A DNA stretch of 64,000 nt from Lentibacillus halodurans (GTDB lineage Bacteria; Bacillota; Bacilli; Bacillales; Amphibacillaceae): contig NZ_FOJW01000015.1 in assembly GCF_900112045.1 (NCBI RefSeq), positions 17,024-81,023 on the forward strand, written 5' to 3'. Position numbers and translations under genes: made by a program. This document shows, in pieces, positions 39,058 to 45,954 of this stretch; positions within the stretch are counted from its first letter, which is position 1, and every line of letters starts with the position of its first letter. The notes below the pieces were generated by a model that had not been told where the DNA came from, ran no database searches, and was given only the letters and a program-made list of their open reading frames with translations.

Positions 39058-39740
39058 AAAAAAGAGGCTGAGACAAAAGGATATTAGCCAAAGATACATC
39101 CGAACGATGATTCCACTATGATGGGAGCAGTTCGGATGTATCTTTTGAGGTATTGTTGAACATTTGTTGCGCATGATCCATCAAACTGAGAAATTACTTG
39201 GTCTTAGATTTGCTTGCTTCCATGCTTTTGTTGGTGAGTGCATGATGGTCGCTGCGGAAAAATCACCCTTTCCGGGGGCACGGCCTCAGGTAACTTTGCC
39301 TCGCGCTGTTCCCTCAGGCGTGTCGCATTTTTCCGCAGCTTAGAATCGTGTTCTCATCAGGTGACAGCAAGTTCAATGAATATCGTTCCATCAGTCCTTT
39401 TCTTCCAACAATCAGCACCCCAACATGAGCGGAGGCAGCATACGGAGACTCCTATTATGGGAACAGCACGAGCCGAAGACCCCGCAGGAAGAGGTCTTTG
39501 CTTTCCGAGGAGGCTGAGGCCGTGCCGATGGAAAGCGCAGTATGCTGCCGGAGCGAATGATAGCAATCACTAAAATAAGAATGGAAGGAAGGCTGCACCC
39601 CGACAAATTGTCACGCTTTCGCAGTCGTTATCAACGATGAATAAGGATGTGACTGTTGAAAAGTCAAATGCAGCACTTCCTGCCCTGTAGTCGTTCGTCT
39701 TTAGCGTGGAAAGTTTTAATTATGTCCCAATCTCTTTTTT
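39058..39740. mobile_element. MITE-like or decayed IS element with imperfect inverted ends and no transposase
   Basis: The left end AAAAAAGAGGCTGAGACA (39058-39075) and the right end, read inverted, AAAAAAGAGATTGGGACA (39740-39723) match at 15 of 18 positions. Inside are three further dyads: a 16-bp perfect stem GATACATCCGAAC with GTTCGGATGTATC (39090-39150), GCTGCGGAAAAAT with ATTTTTCCGCAGC (39251-39339), and GGCAGCATAC with GTATGCTGCC (39434-39549). GAGGCTGGGACA-like ends are, from memory, common on IS1182-family and related small elements in Firmicutes. No transposase frame exists. Confidence 0.55.
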
Positions 39741-39847
39741 CGTTTCCGGGATTAGTGTAGTTATAACAGGGAATGGGAATTTCATGGAAATACTGCACCT
39801 ATGCTATAATGGGATATATTCTTATTATTAGAATCGGGGTTTTATGA

Positions 39848-39921
39848 GTAATCGGCTGATTCACCGATTACTTCCGTATCAGACCTCTGGAAAAACGAGG
39901 CTGATCCTGAGTTTCTAAGAA
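39848..39921 (+). repeat. Family C repeat, copy 5 (before yabM)
   Basis: GTAATCGG (39848-39855) pairs with CCGATTAC (39864-39871). Then CCTC-TGGAAAAAC-GAGG (39884-39900) and GAGTTTCTAAGAAAGG, which supplies the ribosome binding region of yabM. Confidence 0.6.
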
Positions 39922-39932
39922 AGGCGTTTAGG

Positions 39933-41513
39933 ATGGACGGAAACGAGCATAACAGACTGGTGAAAGGTGCTTTATTGCTGACATTAGCGGGAGTGATCAG
40001 CAAGCTGTTAAGTGCAGGTTACCGGATTCCGCTGCAAAATTTGACAGGGGATCTGGGATTTTATGTTTATCAGCAGGTATATCCATTTCTGGGTATCACC
40101 GCGATTTTAGCTTTATATGGTTTTCCTTCAGCTATATCCAAAATGACAGCCGAATTAAAAGCACAGGGTAAAAGCCTTTCGCTAAGGTGTTTTTACATGC
40201 CATTGTTTCTGCTGCTCAGTTCCCTGGCTGGAGGTGCTTTTCTGTTTTTATTTTTTAACGCAGAGGAAATAGCTGTATGGGCAGGCGATCCCAACTTGAA
40301 GCAAACATATAAACTGGCTGCCTTTACCTTTTTGCTTATTCCTTTTTCTGCCTTAATGCGCGGAGTGTTTCAGGGGATGCAGCTCATGCAGCCGACAGCT
40401 TATTCACAAATTGGCGAGCAATTTACGCGCGTGATGCTGATTATTGCCGCTGCGGTTTGGATTTATACGCAATCGGAAAAAATATATACCGTTGGGCAAG
40501 CTGCAGTGATCGCATCGTTCACAGGCATACTGACCGCAATTGTTATCCTCCTGTTTTTCTTTATTCGGTACAAGCCGGCAGAAAAACAGCGATTTACAAT
40601 TCCCTGGCACTACTATGTGAAAACATTGCTTGTATTAGGGGGAGCGGCGGCTTTCATTCATATGGTGCTGATTATGATTCAATTTGCCGATACGTTCACA
40701 CTCATCCCGGCCTTACAGGAACATGGACTTTCCAGGGATGAGGCAATGAAGGCAAAAGGAGTCTTTGACCGCGGACAGCCGCTTATCCAGCTCGGAACCG
40801 TTTTGGGATCATCATTTGCACTAGCTTTAATGCCGGCGATATCGGGTGAAAAGTTGAAGTACGATGCCCAGACGCTTTATCATTCTATCTATAGTGCCAT
40901 GCTGATCAGTTTTTATTTGGCAGTTGGTGCGACAGTCGGACTGATCATGATTTTTCCGGAAACCAATCGATTGCTCTTTCAAAGTGATGATGGGACAAAC
41001 ACCTTAAGAATACTGGCTATCGCTATTTTCCTCAGTTCCATCGGTATAACAGCCGCCTCTATCCTTCAGGGGCTTGGTTATATGAAACGGACAGCCGGAT
41101 TTGTCGTGATTGCTTTTTTCCTGAAGTGGATTAGTAATCAATTGCTGGTTCCATTATTTGGGATTACTGGGGGAGCTTTAGCGACTGTGCTCAGTTTAAC
41201 TGTTTTTACTGTATTGATGGTTGCCGGATTAAAACAGAAGCTGCCTGATTATCATATGAAAAAGCATGTGAACGGGTCTGCTCTTATCATTGCTATAACA
41301 GTAATGATCGTCTTTTTATGGGGTATGGATCACTTGGTTGGGCCTGTCGCATCAAGATCCGGTTTGTTTTTCTATGTTATGTTCTTGACGGTCGGTGGAG
41401 CATTTATTTATTTAGTGCTGCTGTTAAGGCTGAAAGCTTTTACCGAAAAAGAGCTATCCATGCTTCCATTTGCTGGGGCTTTGATTCGAATACATAAAGA
41501 GAGGGAAGGATAA
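39933..41513 (+). CDS. yabM: MOP-superfamily membrane protein YabM (SpoVB/MurJ-like oligosaccharide flippase)
   Basis: 526 aa with about 14 membrane helices, the MVF/Polysacc_synt fold. N-terminal KGALLLTLAGVISKLLSAGY is the helix-1 motif shared with SpoVB and MurJ. Related B. subtilis proteins flip lipid-linked cell-wall precursors; YabM itself has no firm substrate. Stop overlaps the start of mazG by one base. First gene of the yabM-mazG-rqcP unit. Confidence 0.9.
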   Translation: MDGNEHNRLVKGALLLTLAGVISKLLSAGYRIPLQNLTGDLGFYVYQQVYPFLGITAILALYGFPSAISKMTAELKAQGKSLSLRCFYMPLFLLLSSLAGGAFLFLFFNAEEIAVWAGDPNLKQTYKLAAFTFLLIPFSALMRGVFQGMQLMQPTAYSQIGEQFTRVMLIIAAAVWIYTQSEKIYTVGQAAVIASFTGILTAIVILLFFFIRYKPAEKQRFTIPWHYYVKTLLVLGGAAAFIHMVLIMIQFADTFTLIPALQEHGLSRDEAMKAKGVFDRGQPLIQLGTVLGSSFALALMPAISGEKLKYDAQTLYHSIYSAMLISFYLAVGATVGLIMIFPETNRLLFQSDDGTNTLRILAIAIFLSSIGITAASILQGLGYMKRTAGFVVIAFFLKWISNQLLVPLFGITGGALATVLSLTVFTVLMVAGLKQKLPDYHMKKHVNGSALIIAITVMIVFLWGMDHLVGPVASRSGLFFYVMFLTVGGAFIYLVLLLRLKAFTEKELSMLPFAGALIRIHKEREG

Positions 41514-42964
41514 TGAGCAATTCAATCGAAGTTATCGGGCTCGGTGCCGGGGATTTGGATCAATTATCACTTGGCATTTATAAGAAATTAATCAATCATG
41601 GTACTGCCTTATACGTTCGTACGGCTGATCATCCGGTCGTAAAACAGTTAAAGAAGGAAGGCATATCTTTCACAGCATTTGATCAAATATATGAAGCGAA
41701 GAAACGGTTTGAGGATGTGTATCAGCATATTACCGATACACTGCTGGAAAAAGCAGAGAAACAGACAGTCGTATATGCTGTACCAGGCCATCCGATGCTT
41801 GCTGAAAAGACCGTGCAGCTGTTATTGGATCAGGCGGATGTTCCGGTTGAGATCGCTGGCGGACAAAGCTATCTTGATGCCTTGTTCACATCACTTAAAA
41901 TGGATCCGATTGACGGGTTTCAATTTGTCGACGGGCTTGACTTTGACCGCAATCAGATTGATTATCGCCACCACATTATTTTCAGTCAGGTATATGATCG
42001 GCTGATCGCGTCAAATGTGAAACTTGCTTTACTGGAGGACTTGCCGCCGGATTATCCTGTAAAAATCGTAGAGGCGGCCGGCGGTGAACAGGAAAAAATC
42101 ATCGATGTCCATCTGGAGGAATTGGACCATGTTTTTCCGGATGTTCATAATCTGATCTCCGTTTATATTCCTCCTGTCCGTGATGATATGCTCCACCATA
42201 CATTTACACGGCTGCGTGAAGTGATTGCGACCTTAAGAGGACCTGATGGCTGTCCATGGGATCGTGCCCAAACCAATGAAACATTAAGGGAATATGCCAT
42301 TGAAGAAATTTATGAACTGATTGAAGCTATTGACGAACAAGATGATGACGGTATTGTGGAAGAACTGGGCGACATACTGCTTCAGGTGATGCTCCATAGT
42401 CAGATTGGCGAGGATAATGGTTATTTTACCGTTGAAGATGTCATTCGTTCGATTACGGATAAAATGGTTCATCGGCACCCGCATGTTTTTGCCGACCGAT
42501 CAGCCGATTCTGTAGATACTGTTTACGCGACGTGGGATGAATTGAAACAGGAAGAAAAGGGTGATCAGCGAGAATCTGTATTAGATGGAATACCTGCTGG
42601 ACTGCCGGGGTTGGCAAAGGCCTTTAAACTGCAGAAGCAGGCAGCCAAAGTCGGGTTCGGCTGGGAGGATGTCCATGATATATGGAACAAACTCCAGGAA
42701 GAGATGGAAGAAGTACATGAAGCGGTTGACAACGGAGAACAGCCTGAAATTGAAAAAGAACTTGGCGATGTATTATTTGTACTGGCTAACATATCACGGT
42801 ATTATAAGGTAAATCCGGAACTCGCTCTGAATCAGACGAATCAGAAATTCATTTCCAGGTTTTCTTACATTGAAAAACAATTGCAGAAACAGGGGAAAGA
42901 CATCAGACAAACTTCCCTTGAACAAATGGATGATTATTGGAATCAAGCTAAAAGAAGAGAGTGA
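41513..42964 (+). CDS. mazG: Bifunctional tetrapyrrole methylase-like/MazG nucleoside triphosphate pyrophosphohydrolase YabN
   Basis: 483 aa. N-terminal tetrapyrrole-methylase domain (1-220; GLGAGDLDQLSLGIY), then a tandem MazG region with LRGPDGCPWDRAQT and two EExxE-type motifs (EEIYELIEAI, EEMEEVHEAV) that bind magnesium. MazG domains hydrolyse NTPs and are thought to cleanse the nucleotide pool. Four-base overlap region with rqcP. Confidence 0.94.
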   Translation: MSNSIEVIGLGAGDLDQLSLGIYKKLINHGTALYVRTADHPVVKQLKKEGISFTAFDQIYEAKKRFEDVYQHITDTLLEKAEKQTVVYAVPGHPMLAEKTVQLLLDQADVPVEIAGGQSYLDALFTSLKMDPIDGFQFVDGLDFDRNQIDYRHHIIFSQVYDRLIASNVKLALLEDLPPDYPVKIVEAAGGEQEKIIDVHLEELDHVFPDVHNLISVYIPPVRDDMLHHTFTRLREVIATLRGPDGCPWDRAQTNETLREYAIEEIYELIEAIDEQDDDGIVEELGDILLQVMLHSQIGEDNGYFTVEDVIRSITDKMVHRHPHVFADRSADSVDTVYATWDELKQEEKGDQRESVLDGIPAGLPGLAKAFKLQKQAAKVGFGWEDVHDIWNKLQEEMEEVHEAVDNGEQPEIEKELGDVLFVLANISRYYKVNPELALNQTNQKFISRFSYIEKQLQKQGKDIRQTSLEQMDDYWNQAKRRE

Positions 42965-42969
42965 TAGAA

Positions 42970-43227
42970 TTGCGTCTGGATAAATTCCTGAAAAATTCAA
43001 GACTCATTAAACGAAGGACTCTAGCGAAAGAAGTGGCCGGTCAGGGACGGATCACTATTAATGGAAACCCGGCGAAAGCTTCAACCGTATTATCCATTGG
43101 TGATGAACTGGTGATCAGATTTGGCCAGAAAATTGTGACGATTGAAGTGATCGCATTAAAAGAAGCGGTGAAGAAAGATGAAGCGCAAAACTTATATAAA
43201 GTGATCAGTGAAGAGAAAGTGAATTAG
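42970..43227 (+). CDS. rqcP: RQC-pathway S4-domain protein RqcP (YabO)
   Basis: 85 aa from a TTG that gives (M)RLDKFLKNSRLIKRRTLA, exactly the family start; an upstream GTG at 42961 would add three residues and overlap mazG. The S4 RNA-binding domain contacts 23S rRNA and works with RqcH to add alanine tails to stalled peptides on 50S subunits. GAGAGTGA serves as ribosome binding site. Confidence 0.9.
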   Translation: MRLDKFLKNSRLIKRRTLAKEVAGQGRITINGNPAKASTVLSIGDELVIRFGQKIVTIEVIALKEAVKKDEAQNLYKVISEEKVN

Positions 43228-43282
43228 GTTCTATACTTGTCCCTTCTATCATAAAGTAATAGTGATAAGGAGGGCGAAGTGT

Positions 43283-43582
43283 ATGAATTATTATGAGCAA
43301 GATCCCGTTAAACGCTCGCAGCAGGACCATACCGTAAAAGTAAATAACCGAAAAAATCTGGAGATAACCGGTGTAAAAGAAGTAGACAGTTTTGACAATG
43401 AAGCGTTTTTGCTGGAGACGGTCATGGGCTATTTAATTATCCGCGGGCAAAATTTACAGTTAAAAAACCTGGATGTAGGTGAAGGTCTGGTTACAATCAA
43501 AGGCAAAGTGTACGAGCTTTCCTATGTCGATGAACATCACCAGGAGAAAGCTAAAGGATTCTTTAGCAAGCTCTTCAAATGA
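43283..43582 (+). CDS. yabP: Sporulation protein YabP
   Basis: 99 aa, YabP/YqfC family. Central NRKNLEITGVKEVDSFD and ETVMGYLIIRGQNL strands match the family. Needed, with YabQ, for spore cortex formation in B. subtilis. AAGGAGGGCG precedes the ATG at 43283. A possible sigma-E promoter (CATAAAGT near 43249) is too weak to list. Overlaps yabQ by four bases. Confidence 0.92.
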   Translation: MNYYEQDPVKRSQQDHTVKVNNRKNLEITGVKEVDSFDNEAFLLETVMGYLIIRGQNLQLKNLDVGEGLVTIKGKVYELSYVDEHHQEKAKGFFSKLFK

Positions 43583-44178
43583 CGTTGAATGTCCAATTCA
43601 TCACAATGATTTCCATGATCACCGGCGGATTTTATTTGGGGATGGCCTTAGATACATTCCGGCGTCTCTCCATCTATTGGAAGCAGCGGGTATTTCTGAA
43701 ATACTTCATGGAAATTAGCTTTTGGATGACCCAGACAATGCTCTTATATTATGTGTTGTTCCTGGCAAATAGCGGTGAGTTGCGCTTCTACGTGTTTATC
43801 GCCATTTTACTGGGTTTTTCCATGTACCAGGTTTTAGCTGCTAACCTGTATAAACGTATGCTGGAATACTTGATCAGAATGATGGTCAAGGTTTACCGGT
43901 TCCTGCAAAATATGGTCAGGGTTACGATTGTTACGCCGATAAAGTTTATCATTCAATTGTTGATGACCATCATAATGTTTACAGCAAATACACTGTGGAA
44001 CCTGCTTCGGTACAGCTTTAAAATTGTTTTTGTCCCGGTATTTTGGCTGCTTCGACTGATTTTTCGTATGCTTCCTCAAAATATTCAAAGGAATTTACAC
44101 AAAATTGCAGGATTTTATAGTACAATAGAGAATACATGTAAGAAATGGATTAATGATTGGATGTCTAAGAGGAGGTAG
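43579..44178 (+). CDS. yabQ: Spore cortex biosynthesis membrane protein YabQ
   Basis: 199 aa with about five membrane helices in the first 140 residues and a basic C-terminus. Starts MTLNVQFITMISMITGG, as in YabQ. Located in the outer forespore membrane in B. subtilis and required for cortex. ATGA overlap with yabP implies coupling. Confidence 0.92.
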   Translation: MTLNVQFITMISMITGGFYLGMALDTFRRLSIYWKQRVFLKYFMEISFWMTQTMLLYYVLFLANSGELRFYVFIAILLGFSMYQVLAANLYKRMLEYLIRMMVKVYRFLQNMVRVTIVTPIKFIIQLLMTIIMFTANTLWNLLRYSFKIVFVPVFWLLRLIFRMLPQNIQRNLHKIAGFYSTIENTCKKWINDWMSKRR

Positions 44179-44185
44179 ACGCCCA

Positions 44186-44566
44186 GTGCCTTTAAAGAAA
44201 AAAAACGTTACAAGATTAGATTCGAATTATATGCAGCAGTATGATGCCTACATAGAGAGACAAAAAAGAAAAAAACAGCGTTTGGTGCGCCGCCTTGTTT
44301 TATTTTCAATTGTGGCTGCAATAGCTTTTGGCAGTCTGGTGACCTACCATATAAACCAGCGTGCACTTCATGAGGAAAAAGAAGAGCAATATGAACAACT
44401 GCAGAGCGAGATGGCCACACTTGAAAAAGAGGAACAGAATTTAAAGGAAGAGATTAAACTGTTGAATAATGAGGAATATGTATTGGATATTGCTCGAACG
44501 AATTACTTTTTCTCAAAAGAAGGCGAATTAATTTTTAAAATCCCTGATGAGGACCCCTCTTATTGA
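44186..44566 (+). CDS. divIC: Cell division protein DivIC
   Basis: 126 aa bitopic membrane protein: basic cytoplasmic N-terminus, one helix (about 33-55), then an extracellular coiled coil (60-95) and the LDIARTNYFFSKEGELIF motif. Forms the DivIB-DivIC-FtsL division complex. GTG start chosen because GAGGAGG lies 11 bp upstream; the longer frame to 44153 overlaps yabQ. Confidence 0.94.
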   Translation: MPLKKKNVTRLDSNYMQQYDAYIERQKRKKQRLVRRLVLFSIVAAIAFGSLVTYHINQRALHEEKEEQYEQLQSEMATLEKEEQNLKEEIKLLNNEEYVLDIARTNYFFSKEGELIFKIPDEDPSY

Positions 44567-44592
44567 CACACTTTTACAAGACTGGCTATAAT
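44563..44592 (+). promoter_or_regulatory. Sigma-A promoter of yabR
   Basis: Perfect TTGACA (44563-44568), which overlaps the divIC stop, 18 bp, and perfect TATAAT (44587-44592). Confidence 0.8.
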
Positions 44593-44639
44593 ATATAGGA
44601 AGTATACTTTTCAAAAATCTAAGGAGGAGCACTTTTTTT

Positions 44640-45020
44640 ATGTCAATCGAAGTAGGCAGCAAGCTGCAGGGAAAGGTAACCGGTATCACTAATTTTGGGG
44701 CCTTTGTCGAAATTGAGGAAGGAAAAACAGGTCTTGTCCATATTAGTGAGGTTGCTGATAATTATGTGAAAGACATTAACGAACATTTGAGCGTCGGTGA
44801 CGAGGTAACGGTCAAAGTGCTTAATGTCGAAAAGGATGGTAAGATTGGACTGTCCATCAAAAAAGCGAAAGACAGACCGCCACGTCAGCGGAATCGTCAG
44901 CGTACAGAATCGTTTGAATCGAAAATGAACAAATTTCTTAAAGATTCGGAAGACCGGTTAGCCTCTTTGAAAAAGCACACGGAATCCAAACGCGGAGGTC
45001 GAGGTGCTAAAAGAGGATAG
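44640..45020 (+). CDS. yabR: S1 RNA-binding domain protein YabR
   Basis: 126 aa. A single S1 domain (4-75; VGSKLQGKVTGITNFGAFVEI) followed by a basic, arginine-rich tail ending in GGRGAKRG. Related to general stress protein 13; function unknown but RNA or ribosome binding is likely. AAGGAGGAG precedes the ATG. Confidence 0.92.
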   Translation: MSIEVGSKLQGKVTGITNFGAFVEIEEGKTGLVHISEVADNYVKDINEHLSVGDEVTVKVLNVEKDGKIGLSIKKAKDRPPRQRNRQRTESFESKMNKFLKDSEDRLASLKKHTESKRGGRGAKRG

Positions 45021-45065
45021 CAGTTTGCTGTCTATGAACAATTGATAATAAATTCACCATAAATG

Positions 45066-45105
45066 AAAAAGCAGGTGCCATGTCTCAACGTGGCACCTGC
45101 TTTTG
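45066..45105 (+). terminator. Terminator of yabR
   Basis: AAAAGCAGGTGCCA and TGGCACCTGCTTTT form a perfect 14-bp stem around a 10-nt loop. Confidence 0.9.
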
Positions 45106-45171
45106 TATTGACTTTTTTAATGAAGTCCTGGTGCTATGAACACACCGTTGACATACACGTGCTCTCAGGAA

Positions 45172-45310
45172 GAGGCTGAAGCGTCACCCGCGGAAAGTGA
45201 CGAGCGAAACGTCCTCCGAGTAAGATGCGAATTGCGAGGAGCGTATGCCTCACCGAATAGCTTGCAAATGCGACGAGCATATCCTGCCTGCAGCGGATTC
45301 GTGTATCAGC
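45172..45310 (+). repeat. Dispersed repeat, family D, copy 2
   Basis: Same order of blocks as 19073-19215: GAGGCTG, CCCGCGGAAAGTGACG, CCTCCGAGTAAG, CGAATTGCGAGG, CTCACCGAATA and GTATCAGC. Short open frames here are artefacts of the repeat. Confidence 0.5.
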
Positions 45311-45351
45311 CATTTTTTCATAACAACACTTTTAATAAAACTATCAGATAT

Positions 45352-45389
45352 AACAAAGGAAATCGGCGAAATAGCCGATTTCCTTTGTT
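45352..45389 (-). terminator. Family C hairpin (copy 6) acting as tRNA-Met terminator
   Basis: AACAAAGGAAATCGGC and GCCGATTTCCTTTGTT form a perfect 16-bp stem around a 6-nt loop, directly downstream of the minus-strand tRNA. It carries the same AATCGGC/GCCGATT core as the other family C hairpins. The T-run beyond it on the minus strand is short. Confidence 0.6.
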
Positions 45390-45396
45390 GCTTAAA

Positions 45397-45470
45397 TGGC
45401 GGCGGAGGGGATCGAACCCCCGACCTCACGGGTATGAACCGTACGCTCTCGCCAGCTGAGCTACACCGCC
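45397..45470 (-). tRNA. tRNA-Met (CAT), elongator type
   Basis: 74 nt. Acceptor stem GGCGGTG with CGCCGCC, D-arm GCTCAGCTGGCGAGAGC, anticodon stem TACGG/CCGTG with loop TTCATAC (anticodon CAT), T-arm GGGGGTTCGATCCCC. The GGCGG start rather than CGCGGGG indicates the elongator, closely matching B. subtilis elongator tRNA-Met. CCA is not encoded. The yabR-spoIIE gap is also a tRNA site in B. subtilis, which has an additional tRNA-Glu. Confidence 0.95.
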
Positions 45471-45490
45471 GATTTTCAGTCACAAGGAAT

Positions 45491-45519
45491 ATAATACAAC
45501 AGCAATAAAGATGTGTCAA
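45491..45519 (-). promoter_or_regulatory. Sigma-A promoter of tRNA-Met
   Basis: On the minus strand TTGACA (45519-45514), 17 bp, TATTAT (45496-45491), 20 bp before the tRNA. Confidence 0.85.
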
Positions 45520-45540
45520 CGATTATTTTTCAGGGCCCTT

Positions 45541-45775
45541 TTTTTAAAGATTGTTGTTATTTCACCCGCAGCCTGAATACAGTTCGCGCACCTTTGGGTG
45601 ACCCGTGAGCTCGGGCGAACACGATGTTGGTCAACGGGAGACGTTGTCAGCCTTTGTTCCTTAATGTCCGCTATGGGGGTTCACTTTAGCCATGCTTCCG
45701 CAGGGGTCTACGTGTATCCAGACTGCTCAGTTTTTCTAAAATGTTTTTGGTCTCAAACATTTAGAAAGCAGCATT
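45541..45775 (-). repeat. Dispersed repeat, family B, inverted copy 2
   Basis: Read on the minus strand it repeats the blocks found between ebfC and recR: ACTGAGCAGTCTGGATACAC, ATAGCGGACATTAAGG, CCAACATCGTGTTCGCCCGAG, GTATTCAGGCTGCGGGTG and AATAACAACAATCTTT. The two copies are roughly 60-70 percent alike by eye, with gaps. Confidence 0.7.
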
Positions 45776-45833
45776 TTTCAACAGTTGTTCCTCCACAAAA
45801 AGATGACATCACTAAACATAATGTGAAGTCAAT

Positions 45834-45929
45834 TGTAGAAAATCGCTTGTCCACTCAGAAACCAGTCGAACGATTTTTTGGATTTACCCTGTTGTTTTGA
45901 CAAAAAAAGAATACATCATGTGTTTTAAT
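45834..45929 (+). promoter_or_regulatory. Spo0A-type promoter of spoIIE
   Basis: TTGACA (45897-45902) and TTTAAT (45924-45929) are 21 bp apart, the abnormal spacing known from Spo0A~P-activated sigma-A promoters such as B. subtilis spoIIE. Two six-of-seven matches to the 0A box TGNCGAA, TGTAGAA (45834-45840) and AGTCGAA (45864-45870), lie upstream 30 bp apart. Confidence 0.7.
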
Positions 45930-45954
45930 ATTTGGCAAGAGGGAGTGGTATTGA

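Larger units (their letters stand above)
38885..39932 (+). other. 1048-bp gene-free region between spoVT and yabM
   Basis: No frame here resembles a known protein; the short open frames lie inside palindromic DNA. The region holds two family C hairpins (near 38931 and 39848), one 683-bp element with imperfect inverted ends (39058-39740) and a possible -10 TATAAT at 39805-39810 for yabM without a good -35. Confidence 0.7.

Noticed and set aside
39238..39573. 111-codon frame in the spoVT-yabM gap
   Set aside because: Lies across palindromic repeat DNA, contains both arms of the dyads and has no ribosome binding site.
45598..45900. 100-codon frame upstream of spoIIE
   Set aside because: Runs through the family B repeat and the Spo0A boxes; no coding signature.
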